Shown: positions 38,101-58,741 of the stretch, piece after piece
How the letters are laid out: every line of letters starts with the position of its first letter
How positions within the stretch are numbered: the first letter of the stretch is position 1
Source: Microcebus murinus
Lineage: Eukaryota; Chordata; Mammalia; Primates; Cheirogaleidae
Direction of reading: 5' to 3'
DNA: 64,000 bases
Assembly: GCF_040939455.1 (NCBI RefSeq)
Contig: NC_134119.1
Span: 13,628,501 to 13,692,500 of the forward strand
The notes under the pieces: generated by a model
Databases searched by the model: none
What the model was told of the DNA's origin: nothing
What the model saw: the letters and a program-made list of their open reading frames with translations, nothing else
Position numbers and translations under genes: made by a program

Positions 38101-41100
38101 GCCAGAATGACGTGACTGACCCACACGGTTTACACCAAAACAGAGCTTGCAATCCGGTGGTCCCCAGTTTTTGTTTTTGTTTCGGGGGTCTGGATTGTTC
38201 TTGTTTGCCCTCTCCCCAGGGAGTTTTAAATTATTAATTGGTTGCTAATCTTGAAAATTCAGGAAACTTCACGTACAAATCTGGATTTCTGCTTCTCTTG
38301 GAAAAGACCAGAAGATCTAGCAATAGGAGACCCTCATTGCTACCAGGCAACAGTTGTTTGGAGCAGGGTAGTTTGTGAGGGACACTTAAGTCGGAGCATG
38401 AGCTCTTTCACTGGCCTCAGTCCCCACCACTCCTCAATGTCGCACACAGGCTCTCTTCTTTCCACTCTCACCTTACCCGCCTGGGAAGGCGTTTGGATCT
38501 ATGGCTCCTGAGCCACGTGATCTGGAGGGCCTATTTCAGTGTTCGTGGTCACTGGGGCCAATGGCCTCGAGCAGCACTGCTCAACACAACTTTCTGAAAT
38601 GATGGAAAGGGTCTATATCTGCCCTGTCCAACACGGTAGCCACTGGCTACATGTATTACACACTTGCCATGTTGGTGACACTTGCAGTGTGCCTAGTCCA
38701 GATTGAAATTGGTCATAAGTATAAAACACCCACCGGATTTTAGAAGCATAGTATAAGAAAGTAAATGTGAAATATCCCATTAATAATTTATTATATTGTT
38801 TACAGGTCGAAAGGATATTTTGGACATATTAGGTTGAATAAAATGTTTTCTTACAGTTAATTTCTGTTTCTTTTTCATGTGGCTACTAGAAAGGTTTAAA
38901 TCACACACATGGCTCATATTGGTGGCTCACATTGTCTCTATTGGGTAGCACTGGCCGTACACTAGGATTTCAGCTACCTCTTTGCACTCTCAAACCATCT
39001 GCATGGTGGCAACATCCTATCCCCACAGGCTGGGGAATTCGATGACTGTAATACCCTGTGCATCTCTGATTCTGTTCCCAGACCGAGCTCCCCGGGCAGA
39101 TCTGGAGGCTCATGGCTTCCTCTTCCTCTTCCTCTTCTGTCTTATGGCTCTGAGTCCTCCGCCCACAAATTCCCCTCAACACAGCGGTTCTATTTTTGAT
39201 GATTCAGAAGCCCCCTCCGGACGTTGTGGGCTTTGAGGTCAGGCCGGCCTTATATAGACAGAGGTGGCTGCCTACATGTACCCAGGAAAGCCAAAAATAT
39301 CTTTCACCCTTTCCCCCCATTGCCCCGGGCTCCCAAGTCTTGCATATGTATCCACCAGAGGAACTTCTGGAAATGACCTACAGGGTCCTTAACCAATCAG
39401 CTCCCTGGTGCCCATGCAGAAACTGGGCAAATGCTGGTGGGTGCCTTCTAGGACCCTTCCCTTCTGGCCACATGGTCCCACATGACGGGACCCAGGCCAG
39501 TGTGGCTCAATGGGCGTCGCAGAGGCCTGGACAATCAAGCCTGAGCACCTGGGGACTCCCACAGGCAGCGCTGGCACTCGGCTCAGGTAGGAGGGGGCAG
39601 GGCGTTTGTCAACTGCTTACTGAACACGCCACACACATGGTCTCAATCCTCAAACGACCTTAAGAAGCAGATACCGTATTCCCGTCATTATAGCAAAGAT
39701 GCGCAACTTAAGAAAGGAGCAGCATCTTGCCCAAGGTCACAAAGTACAGTCAGTGACAAAGCTGGCATTTGAGTTCAGCCCACTGCCTTCAGCCCAGGGC
39801 CCCTGTAGTTTTCAGGGGAACCGCTAGACAGCTGGCCTGGCCGAGCCCTCCTGTAGAAGCTGCAAATTTGTGGCCCACATTGGCTTCGGCCCACAGACCT
39901 GTCAAGATTGGTCTGCACAGTAGTCTTAATTTTTTTTTTTAATGCTGAATATTTACATTAAAAGGGGAATGACTGACATCTGTGGAAAAATTAGAAAATC
40001 TGATAATGTTGGACCTCATTCAAGGGTCTTGGGCCCCTCGACTGCAGCTGCCCTTTTCGAAGGGGTCTGCACTTTGCAATTCGCCGCTGTGTGCGCAGAC
40101 CTGCTTTGTCCGTTACCGTCACCGGTGGCCTCTGTGGGCAGGTGAGTTTACTGCCCCTGGTCCACTTTGTGTGCGTAGTTCTTGCAGACCTGGTTGCCGG
40201 CCCGGCTTCCTGGAGGGGCTCAGCATCTGGGAAGGGTATTAGGTGCTTGGAGGGTTCTGGCCACAGGTGTCTCATTCAATTGGTGTGACTATGAGAGGGA
40301 ATGTCACTTCCTCTATCCAGGCTGCCACAGGGAACCCCTCCACAGGCCTGAGCAAGTGGCCCAGGCAACATGTCCTTATAAGGGAAAATGACAGGCAGTC
40401 GGGAATGCCACCTAGCTGTGTCCCCTACTGGTCCAGCCCACAAGGTGGGAGGCTGGGGGCCTCAGGAGAGGCCTCCTGGGGCAGGAAGTCCTGCTGGCAG
40501 TGTTGGGGCACAGAGATGCAGGGGAGAAGGTTCTAGGTAGGAATCGGCTTTCAGAACAGCCTGGAAGTGGACCTGCAGGGCAATGACTACAAAAGGTGCG
40601 TCCAGGGAATTTGCATTTATTGAGTGCCTACTGTTTGCAGCACCAGATGCACTACAAGGTAATCACGATGTCTGGGAACTATCCCCTCGGCAGGAGTAGA
40701 GCCTGGTGGGTAACTGGTGAACTCTGGAGAAATCAAGGCTGTGCCAGTTACAGTGGAGTGGCACGGTTGGTGGCTTAGCTCTCTGGGTCCCAGTTTTCTG
40801 AGCTGAAGAATGGATATAACATCCCTACTGCAAAGGGACATTGAAAGTTAACCATTCCGTGAGTATGACAAATTGTTTAGAAGAGCTCCTGGCATGTAGT
40901 AAGTGCTCAATAACTGTTAACTGTTATCACCAGTCATCTTTCTTAAAAGGAGGAAACTGAGACTGAGAAGAGGTCCCTGCCAGGGCTCACACAGCTAGGG
41001 AGGGACAGAGCTGTGGTTTGAAGCCGGGTTCAAGGCAAGGTAGAGGCAGGAAGGGAGCTGGAGCAGGGGAGCCAGAGCCACCGCTCCCTGGTCTTAGCCA

Positions 41101-41454
41101 CAGGTCCGGTCGTCACCTACGGGTTCCCGCACCCCTAAGAGTCAGGGGTCAGGCTCCCTTTGAGGCAGAAAACTATGGAGGCGGAGGGGAAGGGGGAGCA
41201 GAGTGAAGTGCTCATCCGTCACTACTGCTAATAAGTAGAAACGGTATGGTTTCGCTGAGCCTCAGTTTCCTCCTCTGTAAAATGGGACTGCTTCTACCTT
41301 CTTGCTGTCAGAATTAGAGGTGTTTGGGAAAGGCTTTCTTTCTCTCCTCCCACACCTTCCACACGCTCCTCCCTGTGGGAGAGGATACAGCAGGTTGCCC
41401 AACCCTCTGGGAGGTGGGTCACAAGCAGGGCGGGACAAGGCAGGCAGGAGGGCT
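35146..41454. other. Intergenic region between SLC13A3 and OCSTAMP
   Basis: Contents: L2 (minus) at 35200-35640; L2 (plus) at 35715-36110; an old repeat at about 36500-36720; L1-like sequence at 36940-37390; a hAT MITE at 37416-37567; a hAT-like element at about 38568-38952; MIR at 39590-39790, 40600-40930 and 41230-41300. No protein-coding potential recognised; the longest open frames here are short and without motifs. Confidence 0.6.
37416..37567. mobile_element. hAT-type MITE with terminal inverted repeats
   Basis: The first about 30 bp (GGAACCTGCGGCCTGGGGCC...) and last about 30 bp (...TTGGGGCCACAGGTTCC) are imperfect inverted repeats, with CCCTTGAGTGCAGCCTTTTA inside. Confidence 0.7.
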
Positions 41455-41582
41455 GGATAAAAGTGGGGGGAAGCAGAAGCCACAGGGTTCCCCAAGGCCC
41501 AGCGGTTCCCCTACTTCCTCTCCACCTGCCACGGCTGCGGAAGGGAAGACTGCCCGCCCGACACCGCCGCTGATCGGGGAGC
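41455..41582 (+). promoter_or_regulatory. OCSTAMP: Putative OCSTAMP core promoter and 5' UTR
   Basis: A TATA-like GATAAAAG lies at about 41456-41462, some 125 bp before the start codon, in a fairly GC-rich stretch. A start about 30 bp downstream would give a 5' UTR of roughly 95 nt. Position and motif only; no transcript data. Confidence 0.35.
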
Positions 41583-49291
<7,709 letters not shown>

Positions 49292-49860
49292 CACCGCGTC
49301 TGCCCTAGGCCCCCACGTGCCCCTGGCACTGCCTGGGGCCCAGCGGGGGTAGACAGGACAACTGCACGCCGGACGCCTGGCAGGACCCGGAGCAGCCGGG
49401 AGGAGGGGAAAGAGCTCTGGAGTTGCACAGCCCCGAGGTGTAACCTTGGCCCTTCTGCTGCCTCCCTGTGTGACCTTGGGTAGGTCACTTCACCTCTCTG
49501 AGCCTCAGTTTCTACATCTGCGTGATGACTGCGTGATTACAATTGCTGTGACCTAATTTCCACGTGGGGACATGGTAAGGATGGAATGAGTTACTGGGCG
49601 CCGTAGGGCTGGGGAGCAGTAAGGGTCTATGCACACGTGGACACAGGGGACGCAGAGGCAGTCCAGGTTCCCCCAGGCCAGTCGGAGCTTGGTCAAGGCT
49701 CTCACCTGCATGGACTGCTTTACCTATTACATGGGGACTTTGCATCGTGAATGTATCTAAATGCTCCTGGACTTATTTATGCGCCTCTGTATCCTCTGAA
49801 CCTATTTATAGTAATCTAACATTTTGACTTTGTAAATAAATGTATTTATTAAATCTTAGA
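49292..49860 (+). other. OCSTAMP: OCSTAMP 3' untranslated region, including a MIR
   Basis: From the stop to just after the poly(A) signal. About 49465-49520 is a plus-strand MIR core (GTGTGACCTTGGGTAGGTCA and CTCTGAGCCTCAGTTTC). In human the protein appears to read on through the equivalent segment. Confidence 0.65.
49835..49840 (+). terminator. OCSTAMP: Poly(A) signal of OCSTAMP
   Basis: AATAAA followed by a T-rich, GT-rich stretch, about 545 nt past the stop, in a suitable place to end the transcript. Confidence 0.6.
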
Positions 49861-49894
49861 TCATGTTACTCCTGTGCTTCCAATTCCTTGAGGG

Positions 49895-50380
49895 GCTTCC
49901 CACGTAGGATTGCTAGGCTTAGCAAACAAAAATGGCTGGACACCTCGTTCAATTTGAACTTCTTATAAACAACAAATACTTGTTTAGTATAAGTATGTCC
50001 CTGAGCCGAGAGGCAGCCATGTACAATCCATTATGTGACCTTGGGTCCCGTGTATCTTACATGAGGCTCCTTGCTGGCCCAATCTCATAGAATTGTACTT
50101 ACCTGGTGGAACAGTACATCTAAAGTATTCACCAAGGGCTCAGCAAAGAGTAAATGCCCACAAGCATTAATTTGTTTTCTCTAAAATATTCTGATCAAAG
50201 ATAGTAATAATAAAGATAGTGGCTTTTAAATTTCAGATAAACAACAAAAGGTTGTTTAGCATAAGTATATCCATGGATATACTTATACTATATACTTATA
50301 TTAAATAAGCATTTGTTGTTTATCTGAAATTCAAATTGAACTGAGGATCCTGCACTTTATTTGGCAGCCCTACCCCCATC
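49895..50380. mobile_element. MER53-like palindromic MITE, in two pieces
   Basis: 49895-50005 and 50229-50380 are inverted copies of one sequence (AACAACAAATACTTGTTTAG and related). At 50261-50286 there is a perfect 26-bp palindrome. ATTTCAGATAAACAACAAA at 50230 is matched by its exact reverse complement at 50312-50330. The 160-bp repeat copy 2 lies between the pieces. The family name is from memory. Confidence 0.6.
50058..50215 (+). repeat. Diverged 160-bp repeat, copy 2
   Basis: CATGAGGCTCCTTGCTGGCC, CTCATAGAATTGTACT, AGGGCTCAGCAAAGAGTAAA and AATATTCTGATCAAAGATAG match copy 1 at 48571-48735. Confidence 0.65.
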
Positions 50381-51374
50381 AAACTTATAACAAAATCCAA
50401 ATTCCTTACCCTGTGGGCTTACCATGACCTGTCTGCCTTCCAGATCATTCTCTGCCCTCCTCTGACCTGCCCTCTGCCCCAGGAGTCTGACCCCCATGAA
50501 TCACGTCATCCTGGCTGCCTTGCCCTCCGCCTTCTAGTTGGGCTGAGCTGGAGGGGCGCTGGCAGGGGAACAAAAGGAAGGAAAAGAGGGCAGGGTGTTC
50601 GTTCCTCTGGCCTCCAGGCTGTTATTTGGCAGCAGCTACATCTCTCACCTGTGGCCACAGCTCGGGTCTGTGCATGTCTGTCTCTCACAGCCTCATCTCC
50701 CCTGTTCCAGAGAGGTAACAGCTTCCACTGTTGCCGGTCTCTGGGGACATCCCATCCTTCCCTAAACCCAGTGTCCACCTCTGTGTCTTCATTAAACTCT
50801 CTTTAACTGTCCCTTTGAAACTACGATCCCTTCGCTGCCAGGATGCTGATCGATCAGACCTCTCTGACTTCATCGCATGCCGGGCTCTGCCTCACTCGCC
50901 ATGCCCTGGCCACACAGGCTTAGGTTTCTGAGACTCACTGGGCATATTTGCACCTCGGGGTGATGCCCTTGCAATTCCCACTTCCCCGAATACTCTTCCT
51001 TCATGTTATGCAGGCATTTGCTGAAATGTCACCTCCTCAGGGAAGCCTTCCCTGACCACTCTACCTAACATTGACCCCAACCCACCTAGTTTCACTCTAT
51101 CACAGAGGTTGGCAAGCTACAGCCTTTGGGGAAAATCTGGCCTTCGCTTGCTTTCATAAATAGAGTCTTACTGGAACATTGCTACACTCAAGTGTTTATA
51201 TATTGTCGATGGCTGCTTTCGCTACCAGGGCAGATTTGAGAAGTTGAGACACAGACTACATGGCCCTCAAAACCTGAAATAGTTACTATCAAGCCCTTTA
51301 AAGAAAATGTTCGCCAGTGCCTGATCTACCATATCAAATTATTTTATCATGCTAATGGAAAAATCCCAAACTCT

Positions 51375-52170
<796 letters not shown>

Positions 52171-53147
52171 AATTTATTTACCATGCATGAAGGGAGAATC
52201 ACGGTGTGAACTAAAATAAAATCTTAAGCCCCCAGCAGACAGATATAGACCCCCTCTTGGCCAAGGGGACTGCGTAGCTCTGGGAGGGAGGATGATGGAT
52301 GGCTGGGGTTGGGGACAGGATTGACAATTGAGATTGGGACTCAGTTTCAAGTGACGGACATTCAGGTTCCTTCTGAGATTTGATCCCCCAAACATGCAGT
52401 AACAGATGCTCCATGGCAAGGATAAGTCTAAGGTAGGACAATGTCCCCACAGGCCTTGTTCCTGACAGCAGCGGAGGTCCCCGCCCTGCAGGGTTTCCTG
52501 CTGACTCCAGTCCTGTGTCAGGCTGAAAGGGCTGACTGTGCTTCTTCAGGGAGATGAATGCCTCCCCCATCCCCAGGAGAGAACTGGCCGGCAGCCTTTG
52601 GCAGGGGCAAAGTGGATTAATTTGAGGTATGTTTTGGATGCAGAATTGCAGAAATTCTTAAGTGCTGGATTTCAGTGGAGAAAGAGAGAAATAATTTCTG
52701 GGTAGGCAGTGCTGCCTTTACCAAGATGGGGGAAGACAAGAGATGAACAAGGTAAGGTATGAGTAAATAAAGAATTCCACTTTAGACGTACTTAGTTCAC
52801 GGCCAAGTACTGTCCTTTGCTTCTGGCAACCAAACGGCTTAATTAGTGGGAGAAGGAGCTGGCAGGCTTAGAGTGAGAGAAAAACAAGGAGCCAACTGCA
52901 ACTCATATGGGTAAAAGGATTGTTCTGGACGACACTCAGGAAGGACTGCCACACCCTGGAGTGGGGAGGGGCCCTTCTGGGCATCACTGGCATCTGCCAC
53001 CTTGGAGAGAGCTGAGTAAGGACAGCTGGGGTTGGGGCGGGGACAGGGAGCATACAGTTGGGAGTTTGGGGTTCTGCTTCCTGCTTGGACCCTGACTCTG
53101 TGCCATTGGAATCACCCCTCTATGGACCTCAATATCTTCATCCAGAG

Positions 53148-53270
53148 GCTAACATGGTGGCTCACACCTGTAATCCCAACTTTGGGAGGCCCAGATGGGG
53201 ATAGGATCCCTTGAAACACAGGAATTCCCGACCATCCTGGACAATATAGGGAGGCTCTGTCCCTACAAAA
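53148..53270 (+). mobile_element. Alu left monomer, diverged
   Basis: CATGGTGGCTCACACCTGTA, CCCAACTTTGGGAGGCCCAG and CTCTGTCCCTACAAAAAAG; truncated and old. Confidence 0.75.
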
Positions 53271-54456
53271 AAGTACAAAGTATATACTCTTAACTATAAA
53301 ATGGGAATAATAATGCCTGCTTAGCCAGGCCCATAGGAAATGAAGATGACAAATGTAAAGTACTTAGTTAGCATGGTGTATGGGCCAGGGGAGGGTGACT
53401 TGCTATTGTTAAGAGGCAACACAGTGTGGTGGGCAAGACCACAGACTCCACAGCCAGGCTACTGGGTTCAAATCCTAGCACACACCCCTCCCCCACCTTC
53501 CTAACCTATGTATCTTTAAGCAAGTTACTTAACCACTCTGGGCCTCAGTTTCTTTGTCTGTAAAGTGGAAATACTAATAAAACCTTCCCCACAGAGTGTT
53601 GGGGAATTTATAAAATGAATGAACTCATGTAAAGCACATAGACCATCACCAGGTAATAATACATTCTTCATACACAGTAGCTGTCATTTGCTATAAAGAT
53701 TGACAATGGAGGGAATCCCAGATCCCAGTTGGTGCCCCCCTAATACTCCTTTGCAAAGTCCCTCTCATTCATTTCTTCTCCATTGACAGGATATGTAGGC
53801 CAAGAGTTTGGGGTTCAGACCTTGCTCAGACATTGAGGAGTGGGGAGAAAGGAATATACACCACAATAACTGTAATCACTAACACATTCACCCTTGGCCA
53901 CAGGCAGGCACAGGGCTAAGCACTTTACCTGGGTTCTATCAACCACATCACTCCTGTAAGCCCCCCTAGGACACTTGGGATGAGTGCTATTATCATAATT
54001 TGCATGTCAAAGACAATGAATCAAGGATGGATGGTCAGCAGCACCTGCGACATGCAGTGGGGAGCTAGGCTCCGTGGAAACCACCCTCTATGCCTTTGGG
54101 AGGCTTAGTGTGGTCCCACCTTCAGGAAGCTTCCTCAAGTGGAGAAACATGTTCATTCATTCGTCCAACTGCCAGTGAGCACTTCTTTTGTGCTATCACG
54201 GAATTGCAGATTCCTAGCTGGCTCGTGTGAGTGGCACAGGCTTGGAGGTGGCAGAGAGATCCCTGTGGGGACGTAGGACACAGCTTCCAGAGCTTACAAA
54301 TCCTCTTCAGGAGAAAGAACAACACGGGAAAGGTAAGCAGGAGAAAGTGAAAAGGTGACCAGGGGATGATGAGAAGTTTAGGAAGAGACAGGACAGACCC
54401 AAGACTAGATGGGCAAATCCCTTTCCCGCAGCTCTGGACCTGGGTTTCTCATTTGT

Positions 54457-55265
54457 CAACAGCGGCGCTGAGGTTTCTGCCAGAGAGAACACGACAGGAT
54501 TCCGGATTCCGTGGGGAGCCAGCGGGTCGCCGACTCCTCTCCCTCGCCCAGTGGAGCTGCCCCCTGTAGAAGAGAGAAAGAAGGGAGGGAGGAAAGCCCA
54601 GGGCAAAGGCCCGCGAGCTGGGCGCCAGGCACCACCGCTCCCGTTAGCAGTGGGCACTCCTCGCCGCCCCCGTGCGCAAGATGCGGCGCAGCAGCTGGTG
54701 GGGAAGAACTGTGCGGGCGGAGGCCACCGGAGTCAGCCAAGCGCTATCAGTGGAGAAAACCGGCTCACTCCGGCACAGGAGCAGCTAGAAGTGGCAGCGG
54801 AAAAGGAGCGAAGAGAAAGCTCCCGGAGGCGGAGATCGACTCCACGCAGCCGCTTTCTTTACCCGCCACCCCAGTCCCAGAGTCCCCCGGCACGCGCGGA
54901 GAGGAGGTAGGACCCGGGCGGGCTCGGCTCCCAGCTCCCTGCTGGATCGCAAGCCCACTGTGCAAAGGACCCCCTGCAGTAAAACCCACCCCGGAGCGAT
55001 CGCGCCAGCTCCGGCTAAAAGCTGTCTTGGAAGCTGAGCAGCATGCGCCTATTTGCTCCAGCTCCAGGTTCTTCGGAGTCCCCAGAGTCCCAGGCAGCGG
55101 GGCAAGACCTTGCACCGACTGGAGAAACCAGTTTAGCCAGAGACAGCTTCGGGACCCCCAGCTCCAGGCACAGAGAGCGTTCCCACAGGCCCCGAGCGCA
55201 CTTTTGCAGCCCAAAGTAATTCGCCAACTCGTCGCTGCCTTAAGGTGCAGCGCTGGCAGAGACGC
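54457..55265 (+). other. GC-rich sequence upstream of the GPCR relic
   Basis: About 800 bp of GC-rich, CpG-containing, repeat-poor sequence leads into the relic's first ATG. It probably is the old 5' UTR and promoter region of the receptor. A long open frame crosses it (54511-55743) but has no recognisable domain and runs over the receptor in the wrong frame for most of its length. Confidence 0.4.
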
Positions 55266-56021
55266 ATGGAAAACCCCACCGGGTCCTCCGAGCGCGCACC
55301 GTGCCTTGGCCTCCGCTGGCTGCGCAGGCCGTGACTCTGACGCTGGTGCCCTTCGTGTGCGCCGTGGGCGTGATGGGCAACGCCATGTTGGTCCTGATAG
55401 TGGTCCGGGTCCGCCACATGGTCACAACCACCAGCTATTACCTGGTGAGCCTGGCCGCTGCGGACCTGCCGGTGCTCCTAGCAGCCGGGTACCCACTGTG
55501 GCTGAGAAGGCATCCACCCGAGTTTGGGTCTTTGGTCACGCAGGCTGCCTGGACATCACCACTTGCAGTACATGGGCATCGGCCCCTCTGCGGGCTCCAC
55601 CACGGCGTACACCGTGGAGCGCTGCCTCGCCATCTGCCACCCACTGCGCGCCCAGGCGCTGTGCACAGTGGCGCGGGCCAAGCGCATGGCGGCGTTGGTG
55701 TGGCTGGGGACCTGCGCCTACTGCGTGCTCTGGCTCTTCCTAGTGGACACTCGCGATGCCGCGTGTGCCGCCGGCTTACAGGTGCAGTGCGGCTACCGCT
55801 TGTCGCCTCTCTCTACCTGCCAGTCTACTTCCTGGACTTCGCGCACTTCTATGAGCCGCCCCTGGGCCTGGCCACCGTGCTCTACGCGCTTCTTCCCGTG
55901 GCTTCTTCGTCTGGCCGTCGCCTCTTGGCTATTCCTGGCGCCCGTGCCCTGCGCACCAGGGCGGCTCTGCCTGCCAAGAAATCTCCTGCAAAGGCAGGAA
56001 GCCCTGGATTCTCAGAAGCAG
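55266..56021 (+). pseudogene. TRH-receptor-like GPCR pseudogene (probably TRHR3-type), first coding exon
   Basis: A broken rhodopsin-family receptor. A start in one frame gives MENPTGSSER. TM1-TM2 follow in a second frame at about 55329-55500 (VGVMGNAMLVLIVV, YYLVSLAAADLPVLLAAG). A third frame gives WVFGHAGCLDITT at about 55530-55560. The first frame resumes at about 55563-55800 with LQYMGI, AYTVERCLAICHPLRAQALC and VWLGTCAYCVLWLFLVD, then CGYRLS. The second frame gives LYLPVYFLDFAHFY and LATVLYA (TM5). Compare TRHR: AFTIERYIAICHP, LYCMLWFFLLD, YLMDFGVFY. The G-protein ERY motif reads ERC. At least four frame changes and no TM6-TM7 exon found nearby make it nonfunctional. It ends LDSQKQ then GTAAGG, the place of the TRHR intron (SSRKQ|V). 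TRHR2 or another TRH-type receptor remains possible. Confidence 0.85.
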
Positions 56022-58741
56022 GTAAGGACCTCCGTTCTCGCCCAGACCCAGAGCCAGCAGACTGGTGGGTGGGGCCTTGGGCCCTTCCACAGTCAGACGC
56101 CTCAAGTTCAAATCCCTGTTGTGCCTGTTACTAGGCTTGTGTTTTGGGGGGCATTCCTTCTGTCTCTCTGAGCCACAGTTTCCTCTTCTGTTATACAGGG
56201 TACCATCAGTGCCTAGGGTAGTGGAGTGTCCACTGCAGGCCACTGTCCCTGCCCAGTTTACAAAGGGCAAAGCCAGAAACCAAGCTAGGCTGGGAAACAC
56301 ATTCTTCAAAAGTGGCATCTTAAAAAAATTTTAAAGCTGATACGTAGACATGACTTGTTAGACTATGATGAAAAGTTCCCCGTATCAGACAGTAACAAAT
56401 GACCCCCCAAACATAACATTAACAAATTAGCATGCACAAGTTTATTTTTTGCTCTTACAATGTTGTCTTTTGAGGGCAGCTCTCTTCTGTGTTGTGACCC
56501 AAGGACCCAGGCTATTCTGCTTCAGTCTTGAGCTACCAACTTCTCACTATCTGCCTCCGTGATTCCCACAGCAGAGGAAGAGAGTCTGAACAAGTCCCAA
56601 ACTGGCAATGAATGCTTCAGCCAATAAGTGGCACATGTCACTTCAGCTCTCAACGAATAACACAGCTGTCTTATTGCAAAGCAGCAGAGAATCCTGTGAT
56701 CCCAAAAGGTAAGAAGAACTGACTCTGGGTGAGCACTAGAATCCTCCACCACACAGTGTGGAGCAAGACCAGAGAACAGAGGTAGACACATGGTACGTCT
56801 TTTACCTGTTTGCTGCTTCCAGCCACTGGTGCAGCAGGCCCTGCCCCCAAGCTCGCTTCCCCAGTGTTAGCGTCTGGCTATAATCCTAGGTAAGCAACTT
56901 GAAGTAGGGGTTTATTCCTTTGTGGAACCTGCAAGACTCCTCCTGGGAAAACCCTATTTAGCATATTTATTTAGTATATTTATAAATTATTAAATGTAAA
57001 TTTACATGTAATTTAAGCTTGGTTTTCACATGCGTGAAGTAGGCTCCATAGTCGTACTTAACCTGTAGCACTGCTCTGAGGACTGACTACAAGGGATAGA
57101 AAGTGCTTGCTCGTAGCAAGCCTAAAATTAATGCTACTTACGTGTAAGTATCTTACACTAACATCCCTTTCTTCTCCTTCGCCATACTCCTCCCCATTTG
57201 GAATCCTGCAGCCGTCCGCGATCGTCTGTATACTGTGGCTTCCGCCCCAGGCTCTAGAGTAGGCGGATTCCATGAAGGCAGAGACCATGAATGGCTGGCT
57301 TCTTCCATGCTGTGTCCTAGAGTCTAGAACAGTGCCTGGCACAGTAGTTACCCCCAAATGTTTGTTGGATGAGTAAATGAAGGGACAATTAGTAAAGAGT
57401 AGCCTTAATCTTAACACTCAAGTCCTTTTGCTGAGATCTGGTTGCTGCTTTGCGGAAGGTTTGAGGTGTAGATTGTGACTTGTTCTTTGGTTTCTAGCAA
57501 CAGAGTATCTCTGGCTAACTAAATCAAAAGGGAATTTACTGGAGTTAGAAAGAACCAGAACCAAGATAACCCTGGAGATCCAAACAGCTGGCACTAATGG
57601 GCAGTCACATTAGTTCACAGCATCCTTGTCAGAACGAATCAGCTCCAGATTCTGCTTGGGATTCAAATCAAAATCCATGACATGCTTGGTTTAGATCACG
57701 TGCCTTCAGCTAGGCCAGGAATATAATGGGCAACTTGGACCTTCATCTAATGGCTGCTGTGGACAGTTGTACAGGTTGGGCACTGCTCGATTCCAGTGGG
57801 CACCACTCAGCACAGTCTCAATGGATGCATCCTCTCAAAGCCTATGGGAGTGTATGTGCAGACCTAAGTGGTGGTGGTATATTTTCCCAAAGGAAAATTG
57901 AAGTGTTTGTTATCAGAAAAAGGAGATATGGGTGTCAGAAGGACCAGACAAAACAACAGGTGTCCACCACAAGTGAATTAACCCAGGTTAACAGCAGTGG
58001 GAGATTGACGTTATTTGGTATATCAGCAAGATCTAGGCCTTCCTGGCCCTTCCTGGGCACCTGCTGGCAGCTGGGCCTTCTTTACTTTGCAGCCAGACCC
58101 CGAGCCTTCACAGTGAAGCCTCCCGGCAAAGCAGCAAGGCTCAGCCTGGGAGCCTGGCTGCCGCTGGCCTGTGCCAATGCTGCCACCTCGTGGGCATCAC
58201 AGAAGCTGCAGCATCCGACGTCTGCTAGCCTGTCTGCCTTATCTTCCTCCTCCCCAGCCTGTCTCTTTCCACACCCCCTCCTCTCTCCTTTCCCTAGGGC
58301 CTAGACTCCTCATTATTTTGGTCTGGTATCCGACCCCACTAAGCTCCACCCACACCTTCCTCTGGTCTGGAAGTGCTATCCTTGATCATTATTTGGCTGT
58401 CTGTATTAGTTATCTACTGCAGTGCAACGAACCACCCCAAACTTAGTGGTGTAAAACATCCTGTATCATACTCTCTCATGGATCCCAATGTTGCCTTATA
58501 GGTCCTCCATGCTCAGGGTCTTTCATGCAGTTAAAGGCAGATGGTGGCTGGGGCTGGAGCCTCTCAAAGGCTTTCTTAGATGTCTGTTTGCTAGGACATA
58601 GAGACACACACTTACAGAGGGAAGATGATGTAAAGACATCGGGAGAACATCACTTACAAGGCAGGGGATGCCTGAGGCTACTGGGAGCCAGGACAGAGAG
58701 GCACGGACCAGATCTCTCTCATTGTCCTTGGAAAGAACCCT

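Noticed and set aside
54511..55743. 410-codon open frame
   Set aside because: GC-rich composition explains it; it matches the receptor only for a short stretch (GHAGCLDITT) because of a frame change in the relic, and shows no domain elsewhere.
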